Positions 23,801 through 32,424 of a DNA stretch of 64,000 nt are shown here, piece by piece (position 1 is the stretch's first letter; the number at the start of each line of letters is the position of its first letter). This DNA comes from an uncultured Aquimarina sp. (GTDB taxonomy: Bacteria > Bacteroidota > Bacteroidia > Flavobacteriales > Flavobacteriaceae). The notes under the pieces are model-generated. The model worked only from the letters and a program-made list of their open reading frames with translations, did not search any database and was not told the origin of the DNA. The stretch spans positions 124,001 to 188,000 of the forward strand of contig CANLCT010000001.1 in NCBI GenBank assembly GCA_947489195.1, in the 5' to 3' direction. A program made the position numbers and the translations under genes.

Positions 23801-23990
23801 CGTCTCGGCTATGATTAGTACAGGGGTAAATTAGCTATTACTTTCCGATTAAGCACTTAGCCAAAACTTTTTATTTTGTTTTAATTTTTCATTTTTAAAG
23901 CCAAATCTTTTGATTTGGCGGACTTCAAAAATACACTAAACTTTGGATTAAACATCAAAGCCGTATTAATTATAAGAGCCATTGTTGGCG
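23795..23990 (-). repeat. attC-like site 1 (end of cassette C)
   Basis: On the minus strand the outer boxes are CGCCAAC (complement of 23984-23990) and GTTAAGC (complement of 23795-23801), which fit the RYYYAAC/GTTRRRY pattern of integron attC sites. The site begins 4 bp after the stop codon at 23995. About 180 bp of AT-rich, imperfectly self-complementary DNA lies between, alignable with site 2 (shared TTACTTTC.G, CACTTAGC and GGCGGACTT blocks). Confidence 0.55.
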
Positions 23991-23994
23991 GTAG

Positions 23995-24306
23995 TTATTC
24001 TTCCTCATTTTCCTCTACGACCTTATATTTTTCAATTGCATTTTTAAACATTGAATCACACTCATCTTTAAATACATTTTTATTTTCAATCAATTCCGAA
24101 AACTTTTCGTGTATGCTTTTATATACAATTTGGTGTGCCTTATGACCAATATTTTCTTCTAAATATTCATCCATTTCAAATTCTTCACTTACAGCCTTGT
24201 TTAGAAGGAGCATTAAATCTTCTTTTGAGATTTTGTCAATCTCTGTCCACTGATTTGAAGATGTCAAATAATGTCCTTTATTATTTTCAATTTTTAAGTA
24301 TTTCAT
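23995..24306 (-). CDS. Small acidic partner protein of the PHP-AAA ATPase
   Basis: 103 residues, acidic and helical, without recognised motifs. It overlaps the 3' end of the ATPase gene by 20 bp, so its translation is coupled to it. It shares the cassette with that gene only. A subunit, inhibitor or sensor of the ATPase is the likely role. The C-terminus (VVEENEEE) is strongly acidic. Confidence 0.5.
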   Translation of the reverse strand: MKYLKIENNKGHYLTSSNQWTEIDKISKEDLMLLLNKAVSEEFEMDEYLEENIGHKAHQIVYKSIHEKFSELIENKNVFKDECDSMFKNAIEKYKVVEENEEE

Positions 24307-26311
24307 AAGTCTCGTTTCTTCTTCTTTCGTATTCGTCTTGTCCCGCTTCTAAACAACTTAATAAAATTTCAAAATTGTTTATGGTTTCTGTTCCGTTCAC
24401 TGATTTAAGCTGTTTGTCAGATGGGAAACCTGAAAATGTCTTATATACAATTTCTTCATTTTCAATTTCTCTTTTAGTACAAGCGACATAGTGAGGTTTT
24501 ATAGAAGCTCCTACTGTACTGTTGTGAGTTACAATTATTACAGGAATTGTTTTAGAAATATCTCTTAAAAGTGCATTTACTTCGTTTTTTAAAAAGATGT
24601 TATCAAAAGAGGATTCAGGTTCATCTATTAAAAGCATATTATGTTTTAGAGCGTCATTGATTTCGTGTAGAAGGTTAAATTCTGACCTTTCTCCACCGGA
24701 AACTGGAAAACCAATTTTATTAAGTGTTTTGTATTCTATATCAACAAAGTATTTATAGAGTTCGGTATCTTCTATTTCTGCTTTTTTTAGAGCTAATAAA
24801 TATGAAAATGGTTTTTGATATTTTGAATAAGCATTGACCAATGATGTTTGTCTATTACAAACCTTTTTCAAATGCGAAGCATTTGAAAATCTTTTTGTTG
24901 AAGCAATAATTTTAAACCCTCTTATCTCTTTTCTGTCAATTTCTCTTTCATTTTTGAGATTATTAACTATATCCACAAATTTTGTTACTTTTTCATTTTC
25001 AATTAAAATTCGGTAAAAGTCAGCATCAGATGGTATTGATGATGAAGTTCTAAAACGAAGTTCATCTTTTACTTTTGTAATTAGATTATTTAACCATTCT
25101 TTCTTTAAGTTAGCTTCTTGAATTTGAAGATACTCTTTCATCAAATCAATTTCTAAAGCCTCTAAGGTTTTAAATTCAATATGCTTATTAATTATAGACT
25201 TGTATTCTGTGTTTTCTTTTAAGGTTTTAGTAGCATCTATAAGTTTTTTAAGACCAATTAAATCTTTTGTTCCAAAATGGTTTTCGCTAAAAAGTTTAGT
25301 GTTTGAAAAAGCATCTGCTTTTTCATTGTCTGATGCAAATTTTAATAGCGAATTTAAATAAGCCTCAATATCGTTTTCATTTTGTTTTAAATCGATATTT
25401 TTTACAGAGTCAACAACTTTTTTAAATTCTTTTAGATAATCTTCAGAAACTGTGCTATGCCTTCTTGATAATAATTCGTCAAATTTTTGAGCATCATTCT
25501 GCAATAATGAAAATTGTTTTATGTATTTAATATTTTCGTGAGTATTGTATATTTTATTAAGTGTAACAGTTTTACCAGATGAGCGTTCTCCTAATATTAC
25601 ATTTAAACCTGTTGACAGCATTAGACCTTCTGCTGTAGCCTGAAAAAAATCATTACCTTCTTCTTTTGTTAAGAAAACCTTTTGCTTGTCAGTTAAACAC
25701 GATTTAATACCTGATAAGGTGATTTTTTCAAGGTCAACCCAAGTTTGTTGAGTTGAAAAATTTTCCATATCGGCAAAGTACCTTGAATCACTAAATATTA
25801 CTGGGACTAAACTTTCGCTATCTTTGATACAACTTTTAAATTTTTTATAACTCGATACTTCTCCAGCAGAAATTAATGTGTCAATTTGTTCAATTACTTC
25901 TGATTTTATTATAGGTCGTTTGTGGTAATGCGGAATTAGTAAATACTTGTCAAGAGTTGGGAAAATTTCTTTTAATTGCTCCAAACTAATATGATCATCT
26001 TTAGTATTTATCAAGTTACTTACTCGTTCACATTTTTTTGAAAAATCATTTATTTCTGAAATATCGGTATTGTCAGCAATTAGAAGTAGGTGTCCTTTTT
26101 CAAGGTCAATTTCAATACCTGGAAAAACTACAATTCCTAATCTCTCTTTTATAATGTTGTACTGGTTAAAGTCAAATTTATTATGGTTTGTTATTGCTAT
26201 ACAATCAATTTCAAGTTTATCAACATATTCCTTTAACTTGGAAAGGTCAAATTCAAAATCATAGTCGCTGACAGTTGAAATTGTATGAATGTGTAAGTCA
26301 ATTTTCTTCAT
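24287..26311 (-). CDS. PHP-domain AAA/ABC-type ATPase (TrlF-like), probable defence protein
   Basis: 674 residues. An N-terminal PHP (polymerase/histidinol phosphatase) domain begins with KKIDLHIHT (two metal His) and continues with AITNHNKFD. A P-loop (about 238, LGERSSGKTVT) is followed by a long helical insertion (about 270-500), an ABC-type signature VSGGERSE (about 545), Walker B LLIDEPESS (about 572) and a switch His in IVTHNS. This order matches TrlF-family proteins and SMC-like defence ATPases, in which the ATPase is thought to gate a nuclease or phosphoesterase. Target unknown. All key residues of both parts appear intact. Confidence 0.7.
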   Translation of the reverse strand: MKKIDLHIHTISTVSDYDFEFDLSKLKEYVDKLEIDCIAITNHNKFDFNQYNIIKERLGIVVFPGIEIDLEKGHLLLIADNTDISEINDFSKKCERVSNLINTKDDHISLEQLKEIFPTLDKYLLIPHYHKRPIIKSEVIEQIDTLISAGEVSSYKKFKSCIKDSESLVPVIFSDSRYFADMENFSTQQTWVDLEKITLSGIKSCLTDKQKVFLTKEEGNDFFQATAEGLMLSTGLNVILGERSSGKTVTLNKIYNTHENIKYIKQFSLLQNDAQKFDELLSRRHSTVSEDYLKEFKKVVDSVKNIDLKQNENDIEAYLNSLLKFASDNEKADAFSNTKLFSENHFGTKDLIGLKKLIDATKTLKENTEYKSIINKHIEFKTLEALEIDLMKEYLQIQEANLKKEWLNNLITKVKDELRFRTSSSIPSDADFYRILIENEKVTKFVDIVNNLKNEREIDRKEIRGFKIIASTKRFSNASHLKKVCNRQTSLVNAYSKYQKPFSYLLALKKAEIEDTELYKYFVDIEYKTLNKIGFPVSGGERSEFNLLHEINDALKHNMLLIDEPESSFDNIFLKNEVNALLRDISKTIPVIIVTHNSTVGASIKPHYVACTKREIENEEIVYKTFSGFPSDKQLKSVNGTETINNFEILLSCLEAGQDEYERRRNETYEILKN

Positions 26312-26334
26312 TGATTGGGTCTCGTTTTAATTAC

Positions 26335-26526
26335 CGCCAACGGTTAGTATATGGAAAGTAGGGCAGTTAAAAAGCACTTACTTTCGGTTATACACTTAGC
26401 TATATTTTTTATTTTATTTTTATCTTTTTACTAAAATACATATTAAAAATATGGCGGACTTTGTAAATGAATATAAACTTTTGGTTTAACACTAACCGCC
26501 CTATTTTTTATATACATTGTTAGGTG
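26335..26526 (-). repeat. attC-like site 2 (end of cassette B)
   Basis: On the minus strand it starts with CACCTAAC (complement of 26519-26526) and ends in GTTGGCG (complement of 26335-26341). Its arms are self-complementary over much of the first 35 bases (TATAT..AAA.TAGGGC.GTTA on both arms). The length of about 190 bp and internal blocks match attC-like site 1. The region 26312-26633 between genes holds this site and the 64-nt repeat at 26566-26629, nothing else. Confidence 0.55.
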
Positions 26527-26565
26527 TCTGGCTTTTTTTTCACAAACTAGCTAGCGTTGGCGTGA

Positions 26566-26629
26566 AAGCTCTTTTAAATTTGTGAGGTACGAACAAACTT
26601 TAAATGTGCTTGAACTTGCGTTGGCTTTT
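26566..26629 (+). repeat. 64-nt direct repeat, copy 1 (beyond the end of the McrC-like gene)
   Basis: Starts AAGCTCTTTTAAATTTGTGAGG and ends GTTGGCTTTT. It is about 80 percent identical, with no shift in length, to 32347-32410. It contains a small hairpin (TTTGT..ACAAA) around GAGGTACGA. It lies just downstream of the McrC-like gene on the minus strand and could also act as terminator there. Confidence 0.6.
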
Positions 26630-26633
26630 CATA

Positions 26634-28322
26634 CTATTTTAATTTTTTTATTGGTTCAAATATTTCCATAATCGACTCATCTATTGTTTCCTCAATATGT
26701 TTTGCTAGAATCAATTCCGATTCCATATTCACATAACATTTCCCATTCAGAGATTTAAAATTCTCCGTTACGATAGATTCGTATTCTTTTAATGTTGTTG
26801 ATTTACATTTATAGAATTCAAATTCACAGCTTTTAGAGTCATTGAAAAAGTCAATAAAATGCTTTCTAAAGTCTCTCTTTACTTCTTCTCTAAATTCTTG
26901 AGTTTTTATTGTGTTGAAAATGGTATATGATTTTAATACAAACAAGAAGTTGATTTTATATTGATGAACGAATAAAGTATCCCTGTCAAATAAGCGCTCT
27001 TTGTAATGATATGATTTGACTGGTAACTCTTTCTTTTTTTCGATTAAATGTTCATCAAAATTCTCTTCATTTTCTATATAACCATAGATGAAAAAGTTAG
27101 GAGTGATATTGTAACCTTCCGTAAGTTCATCTCTATATCTAATTCCTGTTTTATAAGGTTTGTTTTTGTCCTTGTTAAGTAGGTCAATATTAAATTGAAT
27201 AATATTTTTTGCGTATGTAAATTGCTTGTATTTTGATAAATTACCAGCTTCACTATTAGATTTGTAATATTTTGAATCGCCAATGTAAAAGATATTACTG
27301 GTATCAATTAGAGACTTGTAATCATAAATGTGGTCAATAATTTTTCCATCATCATTTTTCTTCAAATCTATAAGTGACACATTATCCACTTCAGTATTTT
27401 TTAGCTCGTCAGAAAATAGTTTGTCAATCATATCTTCAAAAACTAAATTATAATTATTGACAGATAAAAAATCTTCTCTTTTTCTTTTAGAACTGCTTTT
27501 GTCTGTTTGTGAAAAGTAAATCTCGCACAAAGCGTACATTCTTTTCAATGTGTCATTGAAATATCGGTACTTTATTTTTCTTAATTTAGATAATCCATTT
27601 CCTTGAAGGTTTTTAAACGATTTACCTTTTATTATTTTAAATGATTTATCTATTCTGAGATTAATCTTATGGTCTTGATTGAAGTTTTCTAATATTGAAA
27701 AGAAATAGGTTAATAATTCTTCCTCAGTATTTACTGTTTTCTTTTTGTTTCTTATTGAAAAATAAATGGGTGAATTATTAGAAGTCAGAATTGGCAATGA
27801 CTTTCTAATTGTTTTTTCCCATTTTGGTTTTTTTACTTGATTTGTGTTGTATTCTATGTGTTTATAAACAATATGATTCTTGTTTTTCTTGTAAAAATTT
27901 ACAAACGACAAAAGTAAATCAAGGTAAGAATATTCTTTGCTTCCCAAATTTGTATTTAATTCAAAACGTTCTGTTTTATTAATGATTTGAGAGTCAGTAA
28001 TCCTTTTTCTATATTCTAAAAGACTGTTATAAAAAAATAAGGATGATTGTCTTATCCAATTAAATTGTAAATCGTGTTTGATGTTTTTTATCGTATTTAA
28101 GTGCAGTAATTCTTCTTTTGTTTTTCCAAAAACAGAATTAACATCATCAACCATAAATACTTTTGGCAACATATAAACCAACTCATTTTTTTCAAATGAA
28201 TGATAATAACCAACAGAGATAATTTTGCCTTCTAAACCATTTTGAGTGTAAAATTTAGGGTCGTCAAAAATATTTTTAAGAATTGAAATTGGATAATATG
28301 CTCCTTCTATTAGAATCTTCAT
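26634..28322 (-). CDS. McrC-like restriction subunit (LlaJI/McrBC type)
   Basis: 562 residues. The N-terminal two thirds probably bind the GTPase partner. The nuclease core is around residue 330-355: IYDYKSLIDTSNIFYIGDSKYYKS, with Asp and Lys spaced as in PD-(D/E)XK enzymes. It is the last gene of the operon and starts directly at the end of the McrB-like gene (1-bp gap), the usual order for this type. Together they should cleave DNA at unmethylated or modified sites, depending on the methyltransferases in the same operon. Confidence 0.6.
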   Translation of the reverse strand: MKILIEGAYYPISILKNIFDDPKFYTQNGLEGKIISVGYYHSFEKNELVYMLPKVFMVDDVNSVFGKTKEELLHLNTIKNIKHDLQFNWIRQSSLFFYNSLLEYRKRITDSQIINKTERFELNTNLGSKEYSYLDLLLSFVNFYKKNKNHIVYKHIEYNTNQVKKPKWEKTIRKSLPILTSNNSPIYFSIRNKKKTVNTEEELLTYFFSILENFNQDHKINLRIDKSFKIIKGKSFKNLQGNGLSKLRKIKYRYFNDTLKRMYALCEIYFSQTDKSSSKRKREDFLSVNNYNLVFEDMIDKLFSDELKNTEVDNVSLIDLKKNDDGKIIDHIYDYKSLIDTSNIFYIGDSKYYKSNSEAGNLSKYKQFTYAKNIIQFNIDLLNKDKNKPYKTGIRYRDELTEGYNITPNFFIYGYIENEENFDEHLIEKKKELPVKSYHYKERLFDRDTLFVHQYKINFLFVLKSYTIFNTIKTQEFREEVKRDFRKHFIDFFNDSKSCEFEFYKCKSTTLKEYESIVTENFKSLNGKCYVNMESELILAKHIEETIDESIMEIFEPIKKLK

Positions 28323-30140
28323 CTAATCTTCTTTTTCAGGTGTATTTAAACCAATCTTGTCGAGTATTTTATAGACTTTTTCTTTTCCTTTTGTTGCGAT
28401 AGGGAAGAAGTCTTCATAAAAAGTATTTTCTTCAAAAATATGGTCGTCTTCATCTTTGAAAACGTCATTCCATAAATAGAAAATAGCTTTATTGATGAAT
28501 TCTTCAAGCGTTATGATATTGTCTTTAGCTTTTATGAAGTAGTTTCCAATACATTTATCCATTCCTAAATTTGGGTTTTCTTTGATTACAGTATTTACTT
28601 TTTCAATAAAATCTAGCCAAGAAAAAGATTCTGTATCAGAAATGTTAACTTGAAAATTAGATGATGGATTTTTTGGTGATTTTTCATAGTTAATGGGTAT
28701 GTATTCCCAATCCCATCTTCTTTTAAATGCACTATCCATTGGAAATAGTGATTGGTCAGAAGTGTTCATTGTTGCTAAAATATTAAGATTTGCTGGTAAT
28801 TTCATTTTTCCATTTTCAATACCTTTTATTCCGTTTACCGATGTAAGTGTATTAACTAAATATTCTTTTAACTCGTTTGAAGGTGTTATTTTATAATCCG
28901 AATTTCTATCTAATAGTTGAAAAATATCTCCAAAAATTTCAGCACAATTTCCTCTGTTTATTTCCTCAATTACTAAATAATATTGATTGTCTTTATCATT
29001 CCAAGCATCTACATAAATGTTTGTAAATATTTGAGGTACAAATTTGTATTTAATTTCTTCTTTACCTGATTCAGGGTCTTTTTCTGTAATAGGTTTGAAA
29101 CCACCAATAAATGAAGCATAATCATATTCAGGATGAAAAGTTACTCTTTCAGTTCGTTCTTCTTTACCTTTTAAAAGCTCGTTAACTTTATGTGATTTAC
29201 CTGTTCCAGGTGCTCCGTAATAGATTTTATTTAAAATCTCAACATCAACTAAATCAGTTTCATCTTCTGCTTCTACGGTTTTAATTTCAACAGATTTTGG
29301 GTTCAAGTCTAAATAGTTAGAAACTCTTTGCTGGTAATTTTGAAATTGAGTTGCAAGACTTGGGGTTTTTAGTTCAACATTGTTACTAGAAATCTTCAAA
29401 TAAGGATGTATGTTTTTTGATATCGCTGATTTTAAATTGCGTAAAGTTCCTTTGATTTCTTTAGTTCCTCTTAAATCGACAGTTGAATTTGTAGTGTTAA
29501 AAGCATTGTAAATTCCTTCTTGCTGAAAGATAATTTCAGTTGAGTTATTCCAAGTTTTAAATAATGTTTCTTCTGTGAAAATCAATAACGTTTTTGTTAA
29601 TTTTTGTTCAATATTAGTTGATGTAGTAGGTGTGTTTTTATTGGTTAGCCAACTGTAAATTAATTCTTTTCCAGTATTTGTAATATCCCCGTTTTCGTTT
29701 GATATGACATTTTTTAGAATATCCATATTTGTTGTAAACAGTAATTCTTTTGGAAATCTAACGCCACCAGTTCTTTCTCCACTAGATGAGTTACTACCTA
29801 AAATATTTATTTTCGCAATTTTCCAAAACAATTGAAGTGGAACTTGTAGTGGTTCAATTTGCATTTCCACTAACGGATTGACAGAAGCTAAAGAGTCTAT
29901 ATCAGTATCACTATAGCCAGTTATTCCATTAAAAAAATCCTTTAACAATGTTATTAAACTTGGTTTTAGGATTATTGTACTTCCGCTACTATCGGAATAA
30001 TCTAAATAATCTTTTTCGTCATTGACTATATAGAGAGCTAAAACAACAGCCAAAAGGCCTTTAGGATTTGCTAATGAAGAACCAACAGCTAATTTGGGGT
30101 CTATTGCTTCTCTTTCTGTTAATTGATTTGGTATGTTCAT
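28323..30140 (-). CDS. McrB-like AAA+ GTPase restriction subunit
   Basis: 605 residues. The C-terminal half is an AAA+ domain of the McrB clade: Walker A YYGAPGTGKSHKV (about 310-320), VTFHPEYDYASFIGGFKP (McrB-typical), Walker B LVIEEINRGNCAEIFGDIFQLLDR (about 390) and sensor ATMNTSDQSLFPMDSAFKRRW (about 460). The N-terminal half is the likely DNA-recognition part and is not recognised. It overlaps the C5-methyltransferase gene by 4 bp and is followed by the McrC-like gene. It drives translocation and activates the nuclease subunit. Confidence 0.8.
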   Translation of the reverse strand: MNIPNQLTEREAIDPKLAVGSSLANPKGLLAVVLALYIVNDEKDYLDYSDSSGSTIILKPSLITLLKDFFNGITGYSDTDIDSLASVNPLVEMQIEPLQVPLQLFWKIAKINILGSNSSSGERTGGVRFPKELLFTTNMDILKNVISNENGDITNTGKELIYSWLTNKNTPTTSTNIEQKLTKTLLIFTEETLFKTWNNSTEIIFQQEGIYNAFNTTNSTVDLRGTKEIKGTLRNLKSAISKNIHPYLKISSNNVELKTPSLATQFQNYQQRVSNYLDLNPKSVEIKTVEAEDETDLVDVEILNKIYYGAPGTGKSHKVNELLKGKEERTERVTFHPEYDYASFIGGFKPITEKDPESGKEEIKYKFVPQIFTNIYVDAWNDKDNQYYLVIEEINRGNCAEIFGDIFQLLDRNSDYKITPSNELKEYLVNTLTSVNGIKGIENGKMKLPANLNILATMNTSDQSLFPMDSAFKRRWDWEYIPINYEKSPKNPSSNFQVNISDTESFSWLDFIEKVNTVIKENPNLGMDKCIGNYFIKAKDNIITLEEFINKAIFYLWNDVFKDEDDHIFEENTFYEDFFPIATKGKEKVYKILDKIGLNTPEKED

Positions 30141-31195
30141 TTGTTGTAATCGTTTAATATTATTGTAGCAACTTCTTTAGCTAATAATGGTGGAACTGCA
30201 TTACCAACTTGCTTCATCTGCGACGTTTTTGTTCCGTGAAATATAAAAGAATCTGCAAAAGATTGAATTCGTGCAGCCTCTCGAACTGTTAAACACCTGT
30301 TTAATATTGGATGCGTAAACAAGCCAGAAGAAGGTGTATCAAAACGAGTTGTAATTGTTGATGCAATTCCATCTTCTAATAATCTAGACCAAGTTCCGCT
30401 GTAAATTGATTTTGTTCTGTGTTCTTTTGGTAAAACTTCTCTACCTTTTCCTTTTGGAATAAGTTCTAAACGTTCTAAAGCTATTTTTGAATGATTTGTA
30501 GCAAAGTGATTGAAAATACCTTTAGAGTTTTTCCTAAGCATTTTTTGATAATCTGAATTTATTGGTTTTTCATATTCAAAAAACTCAGAACCTTCTCCTG
30601 AGGCAATAAATGGCAAATCGTAGATTGCCTCTTTTATAGTTGTTTTTTTCTTTTTTGGTTTAGGGAATTCAAGTAAGGTTCCATTTTTGGAACCGATGAA
30701 AAATGCTCGTCTTCTATTTTGGGGAACTCCAAAATCAGAAGCATTTAATGTTTTTGCGTTTACTAAATATCCTAATTCTTCAAATCCTTTAATAATTTCT
30801 TGCTTAAAAAATCCGTTCGCTGTCGTAAGTACGTTTGGTACATTTTCTAAGACAAAGTACTGAGGTTTAAAAACATCAACTGCATCAATGAATTTTTTAA
30901 ACATAAAATTTCTGTCGTCATTAATGCTTAGTCTTTTTCCTTTTTGAGAAAAACCTTGACAAGGTGGACCTCCAACAATAACATCAATATTAGGATGCTT
31001 TTGTTTGAGTTTACTTAAATCTATTTGCGAAATATCTTCATCATAAACAGTAGTTTTAGGGTGATTTAATTTGTAAGAATGTGCTATATCTTTGATGTAT
31101 TCTATAGCAAACTCTATTTCAAATCCTTTTGAAATAAATCCTTGCGACAAACCACCAACACCAGCAAATAAATCAACAACTTTTAATTTATTCAT
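30137..31195 (-). CDS. DNA (cytosine-5) methyltransferase
   Basis: 352 residues with all main motifs of C5 methyltransferases in order: motif I LFAGVGGLSQGF (9-20), motif IV GGPPCQGFSQ with catalytic Cys79, motif VI VLENVPN (about 121), motif VIII QNRRRAFFIG, and C-terminal motif X QVGNAVPPLLA. A target-recognition domain lies between motifs VIII and IX. It overlaps the neighbouring genes by 4-8 bp on both sides. It should protect host DNA from the McrBC-like nuclease of the same cassette. The recognition sequence cannot be predicted. Confidence 0.9.
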   Translation of the reverse strand: MNKLKVVDLFAGVGGLSQGFISKGFEIEFAIEYIKDIAHSYKLNHPKTTVYDEDISQIDLSKLKQKHPNIDVIVGGPPCQGFSQKGKRLSINDDRNFMFKKFIDAVDVFKPQYFVLENVPNVLTTANGFFKQEIIKGFEELGYLVNAKTLNASDFGVPQNRRRAFFIGSKNGTLLEFPKPKKKKTTIKEAIYDLPFIASGEGSEFFEYEKPINSDYQKMLRKNSKGIFNHFATNHSKIALERLELIPKGKGREVLPKEHRTKSIYSGTWSRLLEDGIASTITTRFDTPSSGLFTHPILNRCLTVREAARIQSFADSFIFHGTKTSQMKQVGNAVPPLLAKEVATIILNDYNK

Positions 31196-32051
31196 TTAGC
31201 ATTCTTGTTTTTGATAATTCATAATAATCTTTGTCTAAGTCAATACCAATAAATTTTCTGTCCATTTTTCTAGAACAAACTCCAGTTGTTCCACTTCCCA
31301 TAAATGGGTCTAGTACAACATCATTTTTGTTTGATAAATGTTTAATAAAATGAGATATTATTTTCGTTGGTTTTTGTGTTGGGTGCTTCCCGAACTTTTT
31401 TTCTTTTGCTGTCGTTAAAGATGTTTCTATAAAATCGTGAATCATTTTCCCATTATTGTTAAATGTTCCAGAGGTGTCATTATTTACGAAATAAACCCAA
31501 GCTTCTGTTGAGTTTACAAAATGGATATTCATATTCCTAGGCATTGGATTTGTTTTGTGCCATATACCTGTTGTCTTATAATAGAATTTATATTTTGATG
31601 CAATTTTTATAATCGTTTCAATTTTTATTAAAGACATAAAAAGTAATAGAGAACCACTTTTCTTTAAAACTCTGCTACTTTCTTGAAAAAAGACTTCCAT
31701 TTCTTTTTCCCAATCGTCTTGCGATAAATTGTCCCAACCAGCATATGCAAATTGATTTTTACGCATTTTTACTAGATTCGTGTTGCGTTTGTGCATAAAA
31801 TTCCCAAGGTTATATGGTGGGTCAGTTAATATTAAATCAACTGTGTTGGTATCTATGAACTTTAAATAATCAACACAATTACCATTTCCTAAAAGTGTGT
31901 TTTTTCCAATAGATTCAAACTCTAATTTTTTACTTTCTGAAACTATTTTAAAGTTGTCCTCTAAATTATTTTCTTCCGTGTAAGAGAATAAATCTAGTTG
32001 TGGTTCTGATACGCAATGTAATTCAGGTGTTTCCATTAATTCTTTATACAT
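31188..32051 (-). CDS. DNA N6-adenine or N4-cytosine methyltransferase
   Basis: 287 residues. The catalytic motif DPPYNLG (77-83) precedes the AdoMet-binding motif FMGSGTTG (about 250-257), an order typical of beta-class amino-methyltransferases. The small insert between them probably holds target recognition. The presence of both an amino- and a C5-methyltransferase recalls restriction systems with asymmetric sites, in which each strand needs its own enzyme (as in LlaJI, which however uses two C5 enzymes). It overlaps the C5 gene by 8 bp and the controller gene by 8 bp. Confidence 0.85.
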   Translation of the reverse strand: MYKELMETPELHCVSEPQLDLFSYTEENNLEDNFKIVSESKKLEFESIGKNTLLGNGNCVDYLKFIDTNTVDLILTDPPYNLGNFMHKRNTNLVKMRKNQFAYAGWDNLSQDDWEKEMEVFFQESSRVLKKSGSLLLFMSLIKIETIIKIASKYKFYYKTTGIWHKTNPMPRNMNIHFVNSTEAWVYFVNNDTSGTFNNNGKMIHDFIETSLTTAKEKKFGKHPTQKPTKIISHFIKHLSNKNDVVLDPFMGSGTTGVCSRKMDRKFIGIDLDKDYYELSKTRMLNE

Positions 32052-32241
32052 TGGTTTTGCTCTTTAATAATTCTGTTACGTCAACCGAAAGTATTTCAGC
32101 TATTTTATATAAATCTTCTATACTCGGTTGTCTCCTGTTCTGAACATAAGAATTTACCATATTGTAGCTTTTTCCCAATTGTTCAGCCAACCAGATTTGT
32201 TTGATTCCTTTTGTTTCTAAAACCTCTTTTATTCGGTTCAT
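32044..32241 (-). CDS. XRE-family controller protein of the restriction operon
   Basis: The frame is open to a TTG at 32277, but the ATG at 32241 gives a 65-residue protein that starts exactly at the helix-turn-helix domain (MNRIKEVLETKGIKQIWLAE). The HTH is complete (QIWLAEQLGKSYNMVNSYVQ, NRRQPSIEDLYKIA). It is the first gene of the operon and overlaps the methyltransferase gene. Small XRE proteins in this place usually act as C-proteins that delay nuclease expression until methylation is complete. Confidence 0.75.
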   Translation of the reverse strand: MNRIKEVLETKGIKQIWLAEQLGKSYNMVNSYVQNRRQPSIEDLYKIAEILSVDVTELLKSKTNV

Positions 32242-32346
32242 TTTTGAATATTTTAATTCAGAGTGCCAATGTAACAATATTTCATTAATATCTCACTATA
32301 TGAGTATAAAAACAATCATTCGGTGTGGGTGGTGGTGGGGAAGGGT

Positions 32347-32410
32347 AAGCTCTTTTTATTTTGAGAGGAACGAACAAAATGAAATGTGCTTAACCGTGCG
32401 GTGGGCTTTT
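32347..32410 (+). repeat. 64-nt direct repeat, copy 2 (upstream of the controller gene)
   Basis: Starts AAGCTCTTTTTATTTTGAGAGG and ends GGTGGGCTTTT. Partner of 26566-26629. The same small hairpin (ATTTTG..CAAAAT) around GAGGAACGAA is present. It lies between the cassette border (32427) and the controller gene, so the two copies flank the five-gene operon inside cassette B. Confidence 0.6.
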
Positions 32411-32424
32411 TTTTGCTTGCACCT

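Larger units (their letters stand above)
23801..26340 (-). mobile_element. Cassette C: attC-framed PHP-AAA ATPase gene pair
   Basis: On the minus strand the unit starts at TTGGCGGTAATT (26340) and ends in attC-like site 1, whose first box TACCGCCAAC is the exact 10-base complement of the start. The first gene begins about 30 bp after the border and the second stops 4 bp before the site: the classical compact layout of an integron cassette, but with two genes and 2.5 kb. Confidence 0.55.

Noticed and set aside
23795-26526. CRISPR-like repeats
   Set aside because: The repeated blocks between the defence genes are two long, diverged, self-complementary sites separated by genes. There is no short-repeat/spacer series and no cas gene.
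26566-26629. Terminal inverted repeats of a transposon around the restriction operon
   Set aside because: The two 64-nt copies are in direct, not inverted, orientation, and no transposase lies between them.
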